A DNA stretch of 12,079 bases from Magnetococcales bacterium. Its GTDB lineage: Bacteria; Pseudomonadota; Magnetococcia; Magnetococcales; DC0425bin3. The stretch spans positions 1 to 12,079 of the forward strand of contig JADGCJ010000095.1 in the NCBI GenBank assembly GCA_015229045.1. Direction: 5' to 3'. The notes under the pieces are model-generated. The model was not told the origin of the DNA and did no database searches. It saw only the letters and a program-made list of their open reading frames with translations. The first letter of the stretch is position 1. The number at the start of each line of letters is the position of its first letter. This document shows, piece by piece, positions 1-7,620 of the stretch. Position numbers and translations under genes: made by a program.

Positions 1-1
1 C

Positions 2-153
2 AGGCCCCACTGGGGCTTCGCCCCAGGCCCCACTGGGGCTTCGCCCCAGGCCCCACTGGGGCTTCGCCCCAGGCCCCACTGGGGCTTCGCCCCAGGCCCC
101 ACTGGGGCTTCGCCCCAGGCCCCAGCCCCACTGGGGCTTCGCCCCAGGCCCCA
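2..153. repeat. Tandem 23-bp hairpin array 1 (about six units)
   Basis: Five perfect 23-bp units start at 2, 25, 48, 71 and 94. A sixth unit (117-145) carries a 6-base internal duplication, and a partial unit follows. Each unit is a 10-base linker AGGCCCCACT plus the 13-base core GGGGCTTCGCCCC. The core folds as GGGGC-TTC-GCCCC. The overlapping CCCCA-C-TGGGG is an alternative hairpin sharing the GGGG arm. The array probably extends beyond the left edge of the window. No spacer diversity is present, so it is not CRISPR. Function unknown; it lies upstream of the groES promoter. Confidence 0.95.
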
Positions 154-194
154 CCAAGGGGGCAGGCGGAGCCTCCCCCTTGGATCCCCCAACC
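149..194. repeat. Array-terminal hairpin block, copy A
   Basis: This 46-base block directly ends array 1. It is identical over all 46 bases to 3154-3199, which ends array 3. Its centre (154-183) is a strong stem: CCAAGGGGG pairs with CCCCCTTGG, a single bulged C follows, then AGGC pairs with GCCT around a GGA loop. The block is followed by ATCCCCCAACC and an AT-rich stretch. No T-run follows the stem, so it does not look like a standard intrinsic terminator. It is probably a conserved module of the dispersed repeat element. Confidence 0.9.
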
Positions 195-212
195 ACTTTC
201 AATAAATTATTT

Positions 213-233
213 TTTTGGGGCTTCGCCCCAAAA
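213..233. repeat. Isolated core hairpin with T/A-extended stem
   Basis: A lone copy of the GGGGCTTCGCCCC core, flanked by TTTT on the left and AAAA on the right, makes a 9-bp stem. The U-run precedes rather than follows the stem on both strands, so termination is doubtful. An equivalent lone core sits at 3224-3236 downstream of array 3, so this appears to be part of the element's layout. From here to the promoter at 272 I see nothing else. Confidence 0.7.
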
Positions 234-271
234 TCCACCGGCATAAATTTCGCGAAAAACACGACGACCAC

Positions 272-299
272 TTGACAATAGGCCAAGAGTGCCTACATT
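272..299 (+). promoter_or_regulatory. Probable groESL promoter
   Basis: TTGACA at 272-277 is a perfect -35 box. TACATT at 294-299, 16 bases later, is a fair -10 box, which places transcription start near 306. A sigma-32 reading is also possible (CTTGACA, about 14 bases, CCTACAT), but the sigma-70 reading fits better and agrees with the overlapping CIRCE operator. The implied leader before the groES start is roughly 125 bases. Confidence 0.7.
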
Positions 300-324
300 G
301 GCACTCAGCCCCGGAGAGTGCCAA
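298..324 (+). promoter_or_regulatory. CIRCE operator (HrcA site)
   Basis: TTGGCACTC, a 9-base spacer and GAGTGCCAA form a perfect inverted repeat. Both the 9-9-9 geometry and the GCACTC/GAGTGC cores match the CIRCE consensus (TTAGCACTC-N9-GAGTGCTAA); each arm has G in place of A at one position, kept symmetric. It overlaps the -10 box and start point, as expected for repression by HrcA, which senses GroEL availability. An extra half-site GAGTGCC lies at 287-293, six bases upstream of the left arm. hrcA itself is not in the window. Confidence 0.9.
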
Positions 325-432
325 AGGTTCGTTCCAGATCACATGCAGGTTTCGCAGGGAAAGGACACCGAACAACCTCCGGATCGTCAACCGTTTTGGA
401 TAATCATTTAAGACAGTGCAGGAGTTGAGGAG

Positions 433-726
433 ATGAAGACGAAATTTCGTCCGCTTCATGACAGGGTTGTCGTTGAACGCATCGAACAGGATGAGAAGAC
501 ATCCGGTGGTATCATCATTCCCGATACGGCCAAAGAGAAGCCGATCCAGGGACGCATCCTGGCCGTGGGGAAAGGAGCCATCGGGGACGATGGTCAACTG
601 CGCCCCATGAGCGTGAAAGAGGGTGACCGGGTGCTTTTTGCCAAGTATTCCGGCAGCGAAGTCAAGGTTGACGGAAAAGAGCTGTTGATCATGCGGGAAA
701 CCGATATCATGGGTATCCTGGAGTGA
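433..726 (+). CDS. groES: Co-chaperonin GroES (Cpn10)
   Basis: This is the 10-kDa lid of the GroEL chaperonin. It is a heptameric cytosolic cap that closes the folding chamber in an ATP-dependent cycle. The 97 residues match the usual family length. The N-terminal [12 protein letters not shown], the mobile loop around residues 17-34 ([17 protein letters not shown], including the GGIIIP contact with GroEL) and the C-terminal [14 protein letters not shown] are all characteristic. AGGAG at 420-424 gives an 8-base spacing to the ATG; a second GAGGAG abuts the start codon. It is first in the groES-groEL operon, 62 bases ahead of groEL, and is probably repressed by HrcA through the CIRCE site at 298-324. 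Identity is certain. Confidence 0.99.
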   Translation: MKTKFRPLHDRVVVERIEQDEKTSGGIIIPDTAKEKPIQGRILAVGKGAIGDDGQLRPMSVKEGDRVLFAKYSGSEVKVDGKELLIMRETDIMGILE

Positions 727-773
727 CGACAGATCAGGGCCGGGCTTAAGACAATTGATTGGATTGAAATTGA

Positions 774-2453
<1,680 letters not shown>

Positions 2454-2488
2454 GTGTTGTTCCTGTCCTGATTTGTGCCTGATGATGG

Positions 2489-2527
2489 ACGCCCCCGGTT
2501 GCAATTGTGGCCGGGGGTGTTTTATTT
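2489..2527 (+). terminator. Intrinsic terminator of groESL
   Basis: ACGCCCCCGG pairs with CCGGGGGTGT around a 12-base loop (one G-T wobble), followed at once by TTTATTT. It begins about 36 bases after the groEL stop codon. This is the most canonical Rho-independent terminator in the window. Confidence 0.88.
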
Positions 2528-2555
2528 CTAGGCTATGCTTGGGCCTGTCGACAAT

Positions 2556-2602
2556 GGGGTCCAGGGGGCTGGCCCCCTGGCAGGTCCAGGACGGAGTCCT
2601 GG
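2556..2602 (+). repeat. Dispersed double-hairpin block, copy 1
   Basis: Two adjacent perfect stem-loops are present. CCAGGGGGC pairs with GCCCCCTGG around a 2-base loop (2561-2580), and CCAGGAC pairs with GTCCTGG around GGA (2586-2602). The block borders array 2. Related sequence occurs on the minus strand at 10853-10920 and on the plus strand at 12033-12079, so it is a dispersed family. It plays the same positional role beside array 2 that the 46-base block plays beside arrays 1 and 3, but with different stem sequences. Confidence 0.9.
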
Positions 2603-2717
2603 TGGGGTTTGGGGCGAAGCCCCAATGGGGTTTGGGGCGAAGCCCCAATGGGGTTTGGGGCGAAGCCCCAATGGGGTTTGGGGCGAAGCCCCAATGGGGT
2701 TTGGGGCGAAGCCCCAA
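2603..2717 (-). repeat. Tandem 23-bp hairpin array 2 (five units)
   Basis: Five 23-bp units each carry the core GGGGCGAAGCCCC, the reverse complement of the array 1 core, at 2611, 2634, 2657, 2680 and 2703. Read on the minus strand the linker is AAACCCCATT, so the unit differs from array 1 only in the linker and one loop base. The orientation is opposite to arrays 1 and 3. On the plus strand it gives GGGG-TTT-GGGG steps repeated along the array, a pattern with G-quadruplex potential. An AT-rich stretch (2718-2770) follows, in which I see no convincing promoter. Confidence 0.95.
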
Positions 2718-2824
2718 CAAAATCTTTCTATCCAAACTTTTTTTCTGTTTGAGTATTTTTTTGAATATTTTTCGGCAGCCTCTTTGAGGATCCGGATTTC
2801 ACTCTTGCGACGGAGATGACCATC

Positions 2825-2992
2825 ATGGAGCTTTTCAATCTGATTCCCCTGGCGGCCCTGGGCTGGATGGTCTACGTGGCGATCAAGGGTGGTCGTCGTC
2901 ATGATCGGACGGATCACTATTTCCAGGAAAACAAACGGTTGACCGGGAAAAAATATCACAATTGGTTTGGTATACCCAGAGCGTTGGATTGA
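2825..2992 (+). CDS. Small hypothetical protein, probably membrane-anchored (55 aa)
   Basis: I do not recognise this gene. A 55-codon frame starts MELFNLIPLAALGWMVYVAI, a hydrophobic N-terminal segment (about residues 3-20). It is followed by a basic and polar tail (KGGRRHDR, then NKRLTGKKYHNWFGIPRALD). This is consistent with a single-pass inner-membrane peptide whose charged C-terminus lies in the cytoplasm. GGAG at 2812-2815 is 9 bases from the ATG; an in-frame ATG at 2816 overlaps that site and is a less likely start. Codon choice (CTG, GTG, GCG, CGG, GGC) matches the neighbouring genes, which supports real coding. It stands alone between array 2 and array 3, with no clear promoter or terminator of its own. 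It could be missed by annotation pipelines with a length cutoff. The function is unknown and homologues are untested. Confidence 0.65.
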   Translation: MELFNLIPLAALGWMVYVAIKGGRRHDRTDHYFQENKRLTGKKYHNWFGIPRALD

Positions 2993-3012
2993 TGAGAGGG
3001 TTGCCTGTGACA

Positions 3013-3158
3013 AGGCCTCACTGGGGCTTTGCCCCAGACCCCACTGGGGCTTTGCCCCAGACCCCATTGGGGCTTTGCCCCAGACCCCATTGGGGCTTTG
3101 CCCCAGACCCCACTGGGGCTTTGCCCCAGACCCCACTGGGGCTTTGCCCCAGACCCCA
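3013..3158 (+). repeat. Tandem 23-bp hairpin array 3 (six units plus a partial)
   Basis: Six 13-base cores GGGGCTTTGCCCC begin at 3023, 3046, 3069, 3092, 3115 and 3138. The linker is AGACCCCACT or AGACCCCATT; the first unit is degenerate (AGGCCTCACT). The core has TTT in the loop where array 1 has TTC, while the stem is unchanged. A partial unit at 3151-3158 leads into the terminal hairpin block. The array lies 20 bases after the small gene's stop codon and about 140 bases before elbB. Confidence 0.95.
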
Positions 3159-3199
3159 CCAAGGGGGCAGGCGGAGCCTCCCCCTTGGATCCCCCAACC
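3154..3199. repeat. Array-terminal hairpin block, copy B
   Basis: All 46 bases are identical to 149-194. The stem (3159-3188) is CCAAGGGGG with CCCCCTTGG plus AGGC with GCCT, with one bulged C and a GGA loop. The last bases, CCCCCAACC, also serve as the 5' arm of the next stem-loop (3191-3227). Confidence 0.9.
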
Positions 3200-3240
3200 C
3201 CTTTTAATACGAAAAAGGTGTTGGGGGCTTCGCCCCTTTT
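3191..3240 (+). promoter_or_regulatory. Competing stem-loops in the elbB leader
   Basis: A long stem pairs 3191-3205 with 3213-3227 (14 of 15 pairs, one C-T mismatch, 7-base loop). Its 3' arm GGGGG overlaps a second hairpin, GGGGC-TTC-GCCCC (3224-3236), which is followed by TTTTAAT and so resembles a short intrinsic terminator. The two structures cannot form together. This resembles an attenuator or antiterminator layout, but no ligand, leader peptide or transcript is evident, so regulation is only inferred. Confidence 0.45.
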
Positions 3241-3248
3241 AATCATTA

Positions 3249-3275
3249 TTTTTTCTATTTTTTCTATTTTTTCTA
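3249..3275 (+). repeat. T-rich 9-bp direct repeat upstream of elbB
   Basis: Three perfect copies of TTTTTTCTA (3249-3257, 3258-3266, 3267-3275) are followed by TCTATTTTTTT up to 3286. The tract ends directly at the elbB ribosome-binding site GGGGAGG (3287-3293). Such a tract is prone to slippage and would set the spacing of any upstream signal. Confidence 0.85.
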
Positions 3276-3300
3276 TCTATTTTTTTGGGGAGGATAAACC

Positions 3301-3966
3301 ATGGCAAAGAAACGTATCGGCGTACTGCTGTCCGGATGCGGCGTCTTCGACGGCGCAGAAATCCACGAAGCAACCTTGACACTGTTTTTTCTGGATCGCG
3401 CCGGAGCGGAAGCACTCTGCATGGCGCCGGATATCTCCCAGCACCACATCATCAACCACATGACAGGTCAGGAAATGCCCGGTACCCGCAATGTCCTCAT
3501 CGAGTCGGCCCGCATCGCCCGAGGCAACATTCGCAATCTGGCGACCGTCTCGGTGACGGATGTGGATGGCGTCATCCTGCCAGGAGGATTCGGGGCGGCG
3601 AAAAATCTCTCATCGGTGGCTTTCGATGGCCCCAAAGCCAAGGTGGATCCAGGCGTGGCGGCCTTTTTGCGCAGTGTGCGGGAGGCGGGCAAACCCATCG
3701 GGGCGTTGTGCATCACGCCGGCAGTGATCTCCCGCATCTTTGCTGACCAGGGCCTGACCCTGACCATCGGCGATGACCCCGGGACCGCCAGCGCCATCGA
3801 AGCCATGGGCAATGTCCACCAAAACAGCACGGTGGATGCCATCGTCGTGGACAAGGCCCATAAAATCATCACCTCGGCTGCCTACATGTGCGAGGCCAGC
3901 ATCGGCGCGGTGGGACAGGGAATCGAAAAACTGGTGGCCGAAGTGCTGCGACAGGCCGGACCATGA
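3301..3966 (+). CDS. elbB: ElbB, DJ-1/PfpI-superfamily protein (isoprenoid-associated glyoxalase)
   Basis: This cytosolic DJ-1/PfpI-superfamily protein is known as ElbB in E. coli. It has been linked to early isoprenoid production and, in vitro, to glyoxalase-type activity; its true substrate is unsettled. The 221 residues fit the family (E. coli 217). Hallmarks visible are LLSGCGVFDGAEIHEATLTL at 9-28, INHMTGQ with TRNVLIESARIARG at 51-75, the LPGGFGAAKNLS loop at 93-104, and the nucleophile-elbow cysteine C137 in GALCITPA. TIGDD and the C-terminal IVVDKAHKIITSAAYM are also conserved. GGGGAGG at 3287-3293 lies 7 bases from the ATG. The stop overlaps the start of the M24 peptidase gene (ATGA), so the two are probably translationally coupled. 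The leader contains array 3, competing hairpins and a T-rich repeat. Confidence 0.95.
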   Translation: MAKKRIGVLLSGCGVFDGAEIHEATLTLFFLDRAGAEALCMAPDISQHHIINHMTGQEMPGTRNVLIESARIARGNIRNLATVSVTDVDGVILPGGFGAAKNLSSVAFDGPKAKVDPGVAAFLRSVREAGKPIGALCITPAVISRIFADQGLTLTIGDDPGTASAIEAMGNVHQNSTVDAIVVDKAHKIITSAAYMCEASIGAVGQGIEKLVAEVLRQAGP

Positions 3967-5096
3967 ACGGACGCATGCTCTATGCCGCCAGCGAACACTC
4001 GGCGGATATGTTCTACGCCACCGGCGTCTGGACACCGGACCCGTTTTTGTTCGTGCAGGAGCCGTCAGGACGCCGACATGTGGTGATATCGGCCCTGGAG
4101 ATCGATCGGGTCCGCCGGGTGGCGCGGGGCGTGGATGTCGTCCACGACTGGGAGCCCCTGCGCCAGCGCTTTGTGCAGGAGAGGCCAGGGAAACCACTGG
4201 AAACGGCTGATTTGGTGGATCTCTTCCTGCGTGAGATCAACCTGCGTCAACTCCTGGTGCCACAGGATTTTCCCCTGGGTCTGGCTGACGCCCTGCGCCG
4301 GTCCGGGGTGACCCTCGAGGTGGAGAGTGCCGGTTTTTGGCCGGAACGCATACGGAAACGTCCGGATGAAATCGTGGCCATCCAGAAGGCGGTGGCCATC
4401 ACCGGGCGGGCGATGCAGGCTGGTATTGGCCTGATTATTGCTTCAACCATCGGTGAGGATGGTATGCTCTCTCTGGATGGCGTTCCGCTCACCAGCGAAC
4501 GGGTTCGGGCGCGCATTCATGGCCATTTGGTGGAAGAGGGGGCCATTGGGCGCGGGACTATCGTGGCGGGAGGTTCACAGGGGGCCGATCCCCACGAACC
4601 CGGCTCGGGGCCTCTGTTTGCCCACTGGCCGATCATCCTGGACATCTTTCCGCGTGTGGAAGGGAGCGGCTATTGGGGGGATATGACCCGGACCATCTGC
4701 CGGGGAGAGCCCACAGAACGGCTCCAACGCGCCTGGGAAGCGGTACGCCAGGCACAAGAGGTGGCCTTCTCCATGATTCGTCCTGGGGTGGCGAGCACGG
4801 AGATCCACACCGCCGTTGCGCGACATTTGACGGCAGCCGGTTTTTTGACAGGACCGGCTCCGGATGGACGCCAAGGGGGGTTTTTCCACGGGACCGGGCA
4901 TGGTTTGGGCCTGGAGGTTCATGAGGCACCCCGGATCGGGCAGAAGGGTCAGGTTCTGGAGGCGGGGCATGTCGTGACGGTGGAACCGGGGCTTTACTAT
5001 CCGGACATGGGGGGGGTCCGTCTGGAGGATGTCGTGGTCGTGGAGGCGGAGGGGTGCCGCAATCTGACGGAGTTTCCCAAATATCTGGTCGTATGA
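3963..5096 (+). CDS. M24-family metallopeptidase (Xaa-Pro aminopeptidase-like)
   Basis: This is a predicted cytosolic dinuclear-metal peptidase of the pita-bread fold, in the Xaa-Pro peptidase/creatinase group; the substrate is unknown. The 377 residues comprise an N-terminal creatinase-like domain (about 1-130) and a C-terminal catalytic domain. The metal ligands are all identifiable: D227 (LDIFPR), D240 (WGDMTRT), H313 (HGTGHGLG), E341 (VEPGLYYP) and E355 (GVRLEDVVVV). The supporting histidine H320 in EVHEAPRIG is present. The two aspartates are 13 residues apart, as in DIFPR-type M24 members, rather than the 11 typical of PepP. I chose the ATG at 3963, overlapping the elbB stop as ATGA. 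The frame stays open to 3888, but that stretch lies inside elbB. No strong ribosome site is visible, which is consistent with coupling to elbB. A G8 run lies at 5009-5016. Confidence 0.9.
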   Translation: MNGRMLYAASEHSADMFYATGVWTPDPFLFVQEPSGRRHVVISALEIDRVRRVARGVDVVHDWEPLRQRFVQERPGKPLETADLVDLFLREINLRQLLVPQDFPLGLADALRRSGVTLEVESAGFWPERIRKRPDEIVAIQKAVAITGRAMQAGIGLIIASTIGEDGMLSLDGVPLTSERVRARIHGHLVEEGAIGRGTIVAGGSQGADPHEPGSGPLFAHWPIILDIFPRVEGSGYWGDMTRTICRGEPTERLQRAWEAVRQAQEVAFSMIRPGVASTEIHTAVARHLTAAGFLTGPAPDGRQGGFFHGTGHGLGLEVHEAPRIGQKGQVLEAGHVVTVEPGLYYPDMGGVRLEDVVVVEAEGCRNLTEFPKYLVV

Positions 5097-5222
5097 GAGT
5101 GGAAGGATTTGGCAGGGTTATAGTGGTGCGTCTGTCAAGGTGAAGAAGTCGATCATGTGCATGGAAGGCACGCATGACCTCCGATGGCAGGTTCATCCGG
5201 GGGGCATTGGAATGGAAGGACC

Positions 5223-6206
5223 ATGAAAGCATCTCCCAACCGTGAGCAGCAAATATTTTTAATTGTCGGCGGGATCATTTTTGGCCTGATCGTCGTTGTT
5301 GTGGTCTACAGCATGATCCAGGATCCGAAACAGACGATGGTCGAGGATGTTGTGCGACGACCCACCGTGGTGGCTCCGGCCAACCGACCCTCCGAGGATG
5401 CCAAACGGCCCTGGATCGAGACCGTACGTCCGGCGCCCATTTTTGAGAATGCGCAGGCTCGGACCGTCGTTCCGCCCCGTCCGGACCAGGCTGGAGAGCT
5501 GCCGTCCGGTGCAGCGAACGAAGAGGCAGGCCACCCCGACCAGCAGCAAGCCGCCCAGGGTGGTCAGCAGGCCGCCCAGAGTGGCCAGAAGTCACCTCCT
5601 GTTGCGGCGGCTGTCGCTCCGGCTGCGGCCAAAAAGGGGGGTAAAACGCCTCCTGCAGCGTCCAAGCCAGGCGGCAACGCGGATGCCATCGGTGCCTGGG
5701 CGGCCAACGAACAACGCGAACAGGTGATGCCGGAACCGGAAGAAGGCCCTCAACCCAAAGCCAAGCCCGGAGCCAATGCCAAACAGCCGCCGCGTCCGGC
5801 ACAGGGTGAACCATCGCCTGCGGCCAAAGGCGTTCGCACGAAAGGGGATCCATCCCCCCCCCGGACCGCTCAACAGACACAGCCGACCAAAGCCCCTGCC
5901 CAACCGGCCAATGAAGAGCCTGAAGAGGCTGCTCCCGCCGCTGCGCCCGCTGGTGGAGGTTATTCGGTGCAGCTAGGCTCCTTCAACAGCAGTGATCGGG
6001 CCAAGGCCGTTCAGGAGAAGGTGAGAAAGGTGCAGTTCGAGGGGCGTCCCATGCCTTTGTTCCAGAAGGTCAACGTGGTGAGTGGTCAGTCGCATTATCG
6101 GGTGCGCATGGGGCCTTTCAGCAGCCAGAAACAGGCTGAACAGGCAGCACAATTGGTCATGCGTCAGACAGGACTTGAAGGCAAGGTTCTCTCACCAGGT
6201 AAATAA
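5223..6206 (+). CDS. Inner-membrane SPOR-domain protein
   Basis: SPOR domains bind glycan strands of peptidoglycan stripped of stem peptides, mainly at division septa. The 327-residue product has a short cytoplasmic N-terminus, one membrane segment (about 11-31, IFLIVGGIIFGLIVVVVVYS), a long low-complexity Pro/Ala/Gln/Lys linker (about 40-245) and a C-terminal SPOR domain (about 246-323, from GGYSVQLGSF to TGLEGKVLSP). This is the FtsN/DedD-like layout, but overall similarity is too low to name it. The frame is open from an ATG at 5184. I prefer 5223 because GGAAGGA (5214-5220) precedes it and it places the positive charge and membrane segment normally. The gap 5097-5222 shows no clear promoter. 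A C9 run at 5854-5862 lies in the linker. It is co-directional with, and 77 bases ahead of, ccmA, with no terminator between them. Confidence 0.88.
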   Translation: MKASPNREQQIFLIVGGIIFGLIVVVVVYSMIQDPKQTMVEDVVRRPTVVAPANRPSEDAKRPWIETVRPAPIFENAQARTVVPPRPDQAGELPSGAANEEAGHPDQQQAAQGGQQAAQSGQKSPPVAAAVAPAAAKKGGKTPPAASKPGGNADAIGAWAANEQREQVMPEPEEGPQPKAKPGANAKQPPRPAQGEPSPAAKGVRTKGDPSPPRTAQQTQPTKAPAQPANEEPEEAAPAAAPAGGGYSVQLGSFNSSDRAKAVQEKVRKVQFEGRPMPLFQKVNVVSGQSHYRVRMGPFSSQKQAEQAAQLVMRQTGLEGKVLSPGK

Positions 6207-6283
6207 ATAAAGGTTGCATGTCGACCACCCTGTCAACACTTTTCTCGACCACAAAGAGACTGCATGTGCCAAAGTAGACGCAG

Positions 6284-6955
6284 ATGGCAGAACTCCTGAC
6301 CGAAGGCATCCGCTACCGTTTTGGACGCCAGCGGGTCTTGGATGGCGTCGATTTGCAAGCCGGACCGGGGCAATGTGTGGTGTTGTTCGGGGCCAACGGC
6401 TCGGGGAAATCGACGCTGCTGTCCATTCTGGCCACCCGCTATCGCCTGCGCGAGGGACGTTACGTCCTGAACGGGCTGGATGTCACGGCGGGACAGGGAG
6501 AGGCGGCACGAGGAGAGTTGATGTTGCTGGGGCACCATACCCATCTGTACGGACATCTCGACGCCCTGGAGAATATGCGTTTCTTTTGCGATCTGCGTGG
6601 GTTGTCCGTGGCGCCGGAGAGCATAGAGTCGGCTGTGGAGTCTGTCGGTCTGGGACGCTATTGCCGACGGCCGGTGCGGGGGTTTTCTGCCGGGATGCGC
6701 AAGCGTCTGGCCCTGGCGCGGGTCCAGTTGGCCGCCCCGTCCCTCCTGCTTCTGGACGAACCCTACTCGGCCCTGGATGCCGCAGGGGTGGTGTGGTTGA
6801 ATGCCATGCTGACAACCTTCCTGGCCGACGGCGGCACGGTCGTCATGGCCAGCCATGATCCGGAGCGGGTGGCGGCCCTGGTCCATGTTCCTTATCATCT
6901 GGAAGCAGGGCGGCTGGTCGCCCGGCAGGCGGGGCAGGGGAAACCGGCTTGTTGA
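6284..6955 (+). CDS. ccmA: Heme exporter ATP-binding protein CcmA
   Basis: CcmA is the cytoplasmic ATPase of the CcmABCD complex, which uses ATP hydrolysis to release heme-loaded CcmE from CcmC. The 223 residues match the family. The ABC motifs are complete: Walker A GANGSGKST (36-44), signature FSAGM followed by RKRLALAR (134-146), Walker B LLLLDEP (154-160), D-loop SALD, and switch histidine H191 in ASHD. The GHHTHLYGHLDALENMRFF segment (83-101) is typical of CcmA. No strong ribosome site precedes the ATG. The 77-base gap from the SPOR gene shows no recognisable promoter, so how transcription of the ccm cluster begins is unresolved. The stop overlaps the ccmB start. Confidence 0.96.
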   Translation: MAELLTEGIRYRFGRQRVLDGVDLQAGPGQCVVLFGANGSGKSTLLSILATRYRLREGRYVLNGLDVTAGQGEAARGELMLLGHHTHLYGHLDALENMRFFCDLRGLSVAPESIESAVESVGLGRYCRRPVRGFSAGMRKRLALARVQLAAPSLLLLDEPYSALDAAGVVWLNAMLTTFLADGGTVVMASHDPERVAALVHVPYHLEAGRLVARQAGQGKPAC

Positions 6956-7614
6956 AGGCAGCCTACCGGATTGCCTGGAAGGATGTGGTCGGCGATTTCC
7001 GGCGGCGCTCCACCTTGTCGGCGATGCTCTTTTTCGCCATTGCGGTGCTGGTGGTCTTTCAGGCCGCCTTCGAGCCGGATCGCCAGGAGGCCACCCGGCT
7101 GCTGCCCGGCCTGTTGTGGATCACCGTCCTTTTCACCACTCTGGTCGGTCTGGGACGGGTTTTCCAGGCCGAAGAGGAGGATGCCGCCTTCGAGGGGTTG
7201 CTTCTTTCGCCCATGCCACGCGGGGTCTTGTATCTGGGAAAATGGTGGGGCAATCTGGCCCTGACGCTGCTCGTGGAGATTCTGCTGTTGCCCTGCATGC
7301 TGGTTCTGTTCAACGTCGATGCCTGGGATCGGCTGCACCGGGTGTTGGGCATTCTGGTGTTGGGTACTCTGGGCCTGACGGGCCTGGGTGTTTTATTGGC
7401 CGCCTTGACCCAGGCAGCCCGGGCGAGGGAAACTCTGCTGGCTTTGCTGATGTTGCCGCTGGTGGTGCCTCTGCTGATTGCCGGGGTCCAGGCTACGGGC
7501 ATTGTCCTGACCCAGCATGGCGATATGGGGCCCTGGTTGCAGCTCCTGGTCATTTTTGATGTGGTCTATCTCTCCATTGCCCCCTGGGGGTTTGGCTGGC
7601 TGGTCGAGGAGTGA
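6949..7614 (+). CDS. ccmB: Heme exporter membrane protein CcmB
   Basis: CcmB is the membrane subunit that partners CcmA in the CcmABCD complex. The 221-residue product is hydrophobic with about six membrane segments. It begins LKAAYRIAWKDVVGDFRRRS, which is the usual cytoplasmic N-terminal region of the family. It also has FEGLLLSPMPRGVLYLGKW and the conserved PLVVPLLIAG segment. No ATG or GTG precedes this conserved N-terminus. The start is therefore inferred to be TTG at 6949, with GGGG at 6937-6940 as ribosome site; TTG at 6952 is equally readable. The first in-frame ATG (7024) would delete conserved residues. The gene overlaps ccmA by 7 bases. The stop is 6 bases before ccmC. Confidence 0.93.
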   Translation: MLKAAYRIAWKDVVGDFRRRSTLSAMLFFAIAVLVVFQAAFEPDRQEATRLLPGLLWITVLFTTLVGLGRVFQAEEEDAAFEGLLLSPMPRGVLYLGKWWGNLALTLLVEILLLPCMLVLFNVDAWDRLHRVLGILVLGTLGLTGLGVLLAALTQAARARETLLALLMLPLVVPLLIAGVQATGIVLTQHGDMGPWLQLLVIFDVVYLSIAPWGFGWLVEE

Positions 7615-7620
7615 CGTGCG

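Noticed and set aside
213..240. Intrinsic terminator at the lone core hairpin before groES
   Set aside because: On either strand the stem is preceded by T and followed by A, the reverse of what Rho-independent termination needs.
215..403. 62-codon open frame upstream of groES
   Set aside because: It runs through the promoter and CIRCE operator, has no ribosome site and no recognisable protein features.
2528..3379. Several overlapping open frames with repeating peptides such as GLGRSPNGVWGEAP across the arrays
   Set aside because: A 23-bp unit without stop codons is open in all six frames and cycles through the three frames to give a 23-residue period. The AATGGGG units also supply ATGs, so these are by-products of the repeat.
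5155..5226. 23-codon frame whose stop overlaps the SPOR gene start (ATGA)
   Set aside because: There is no convincing ribosome site, hydrophobic segment or codon bias. The overlap could be chance; too weak to list as a gene.
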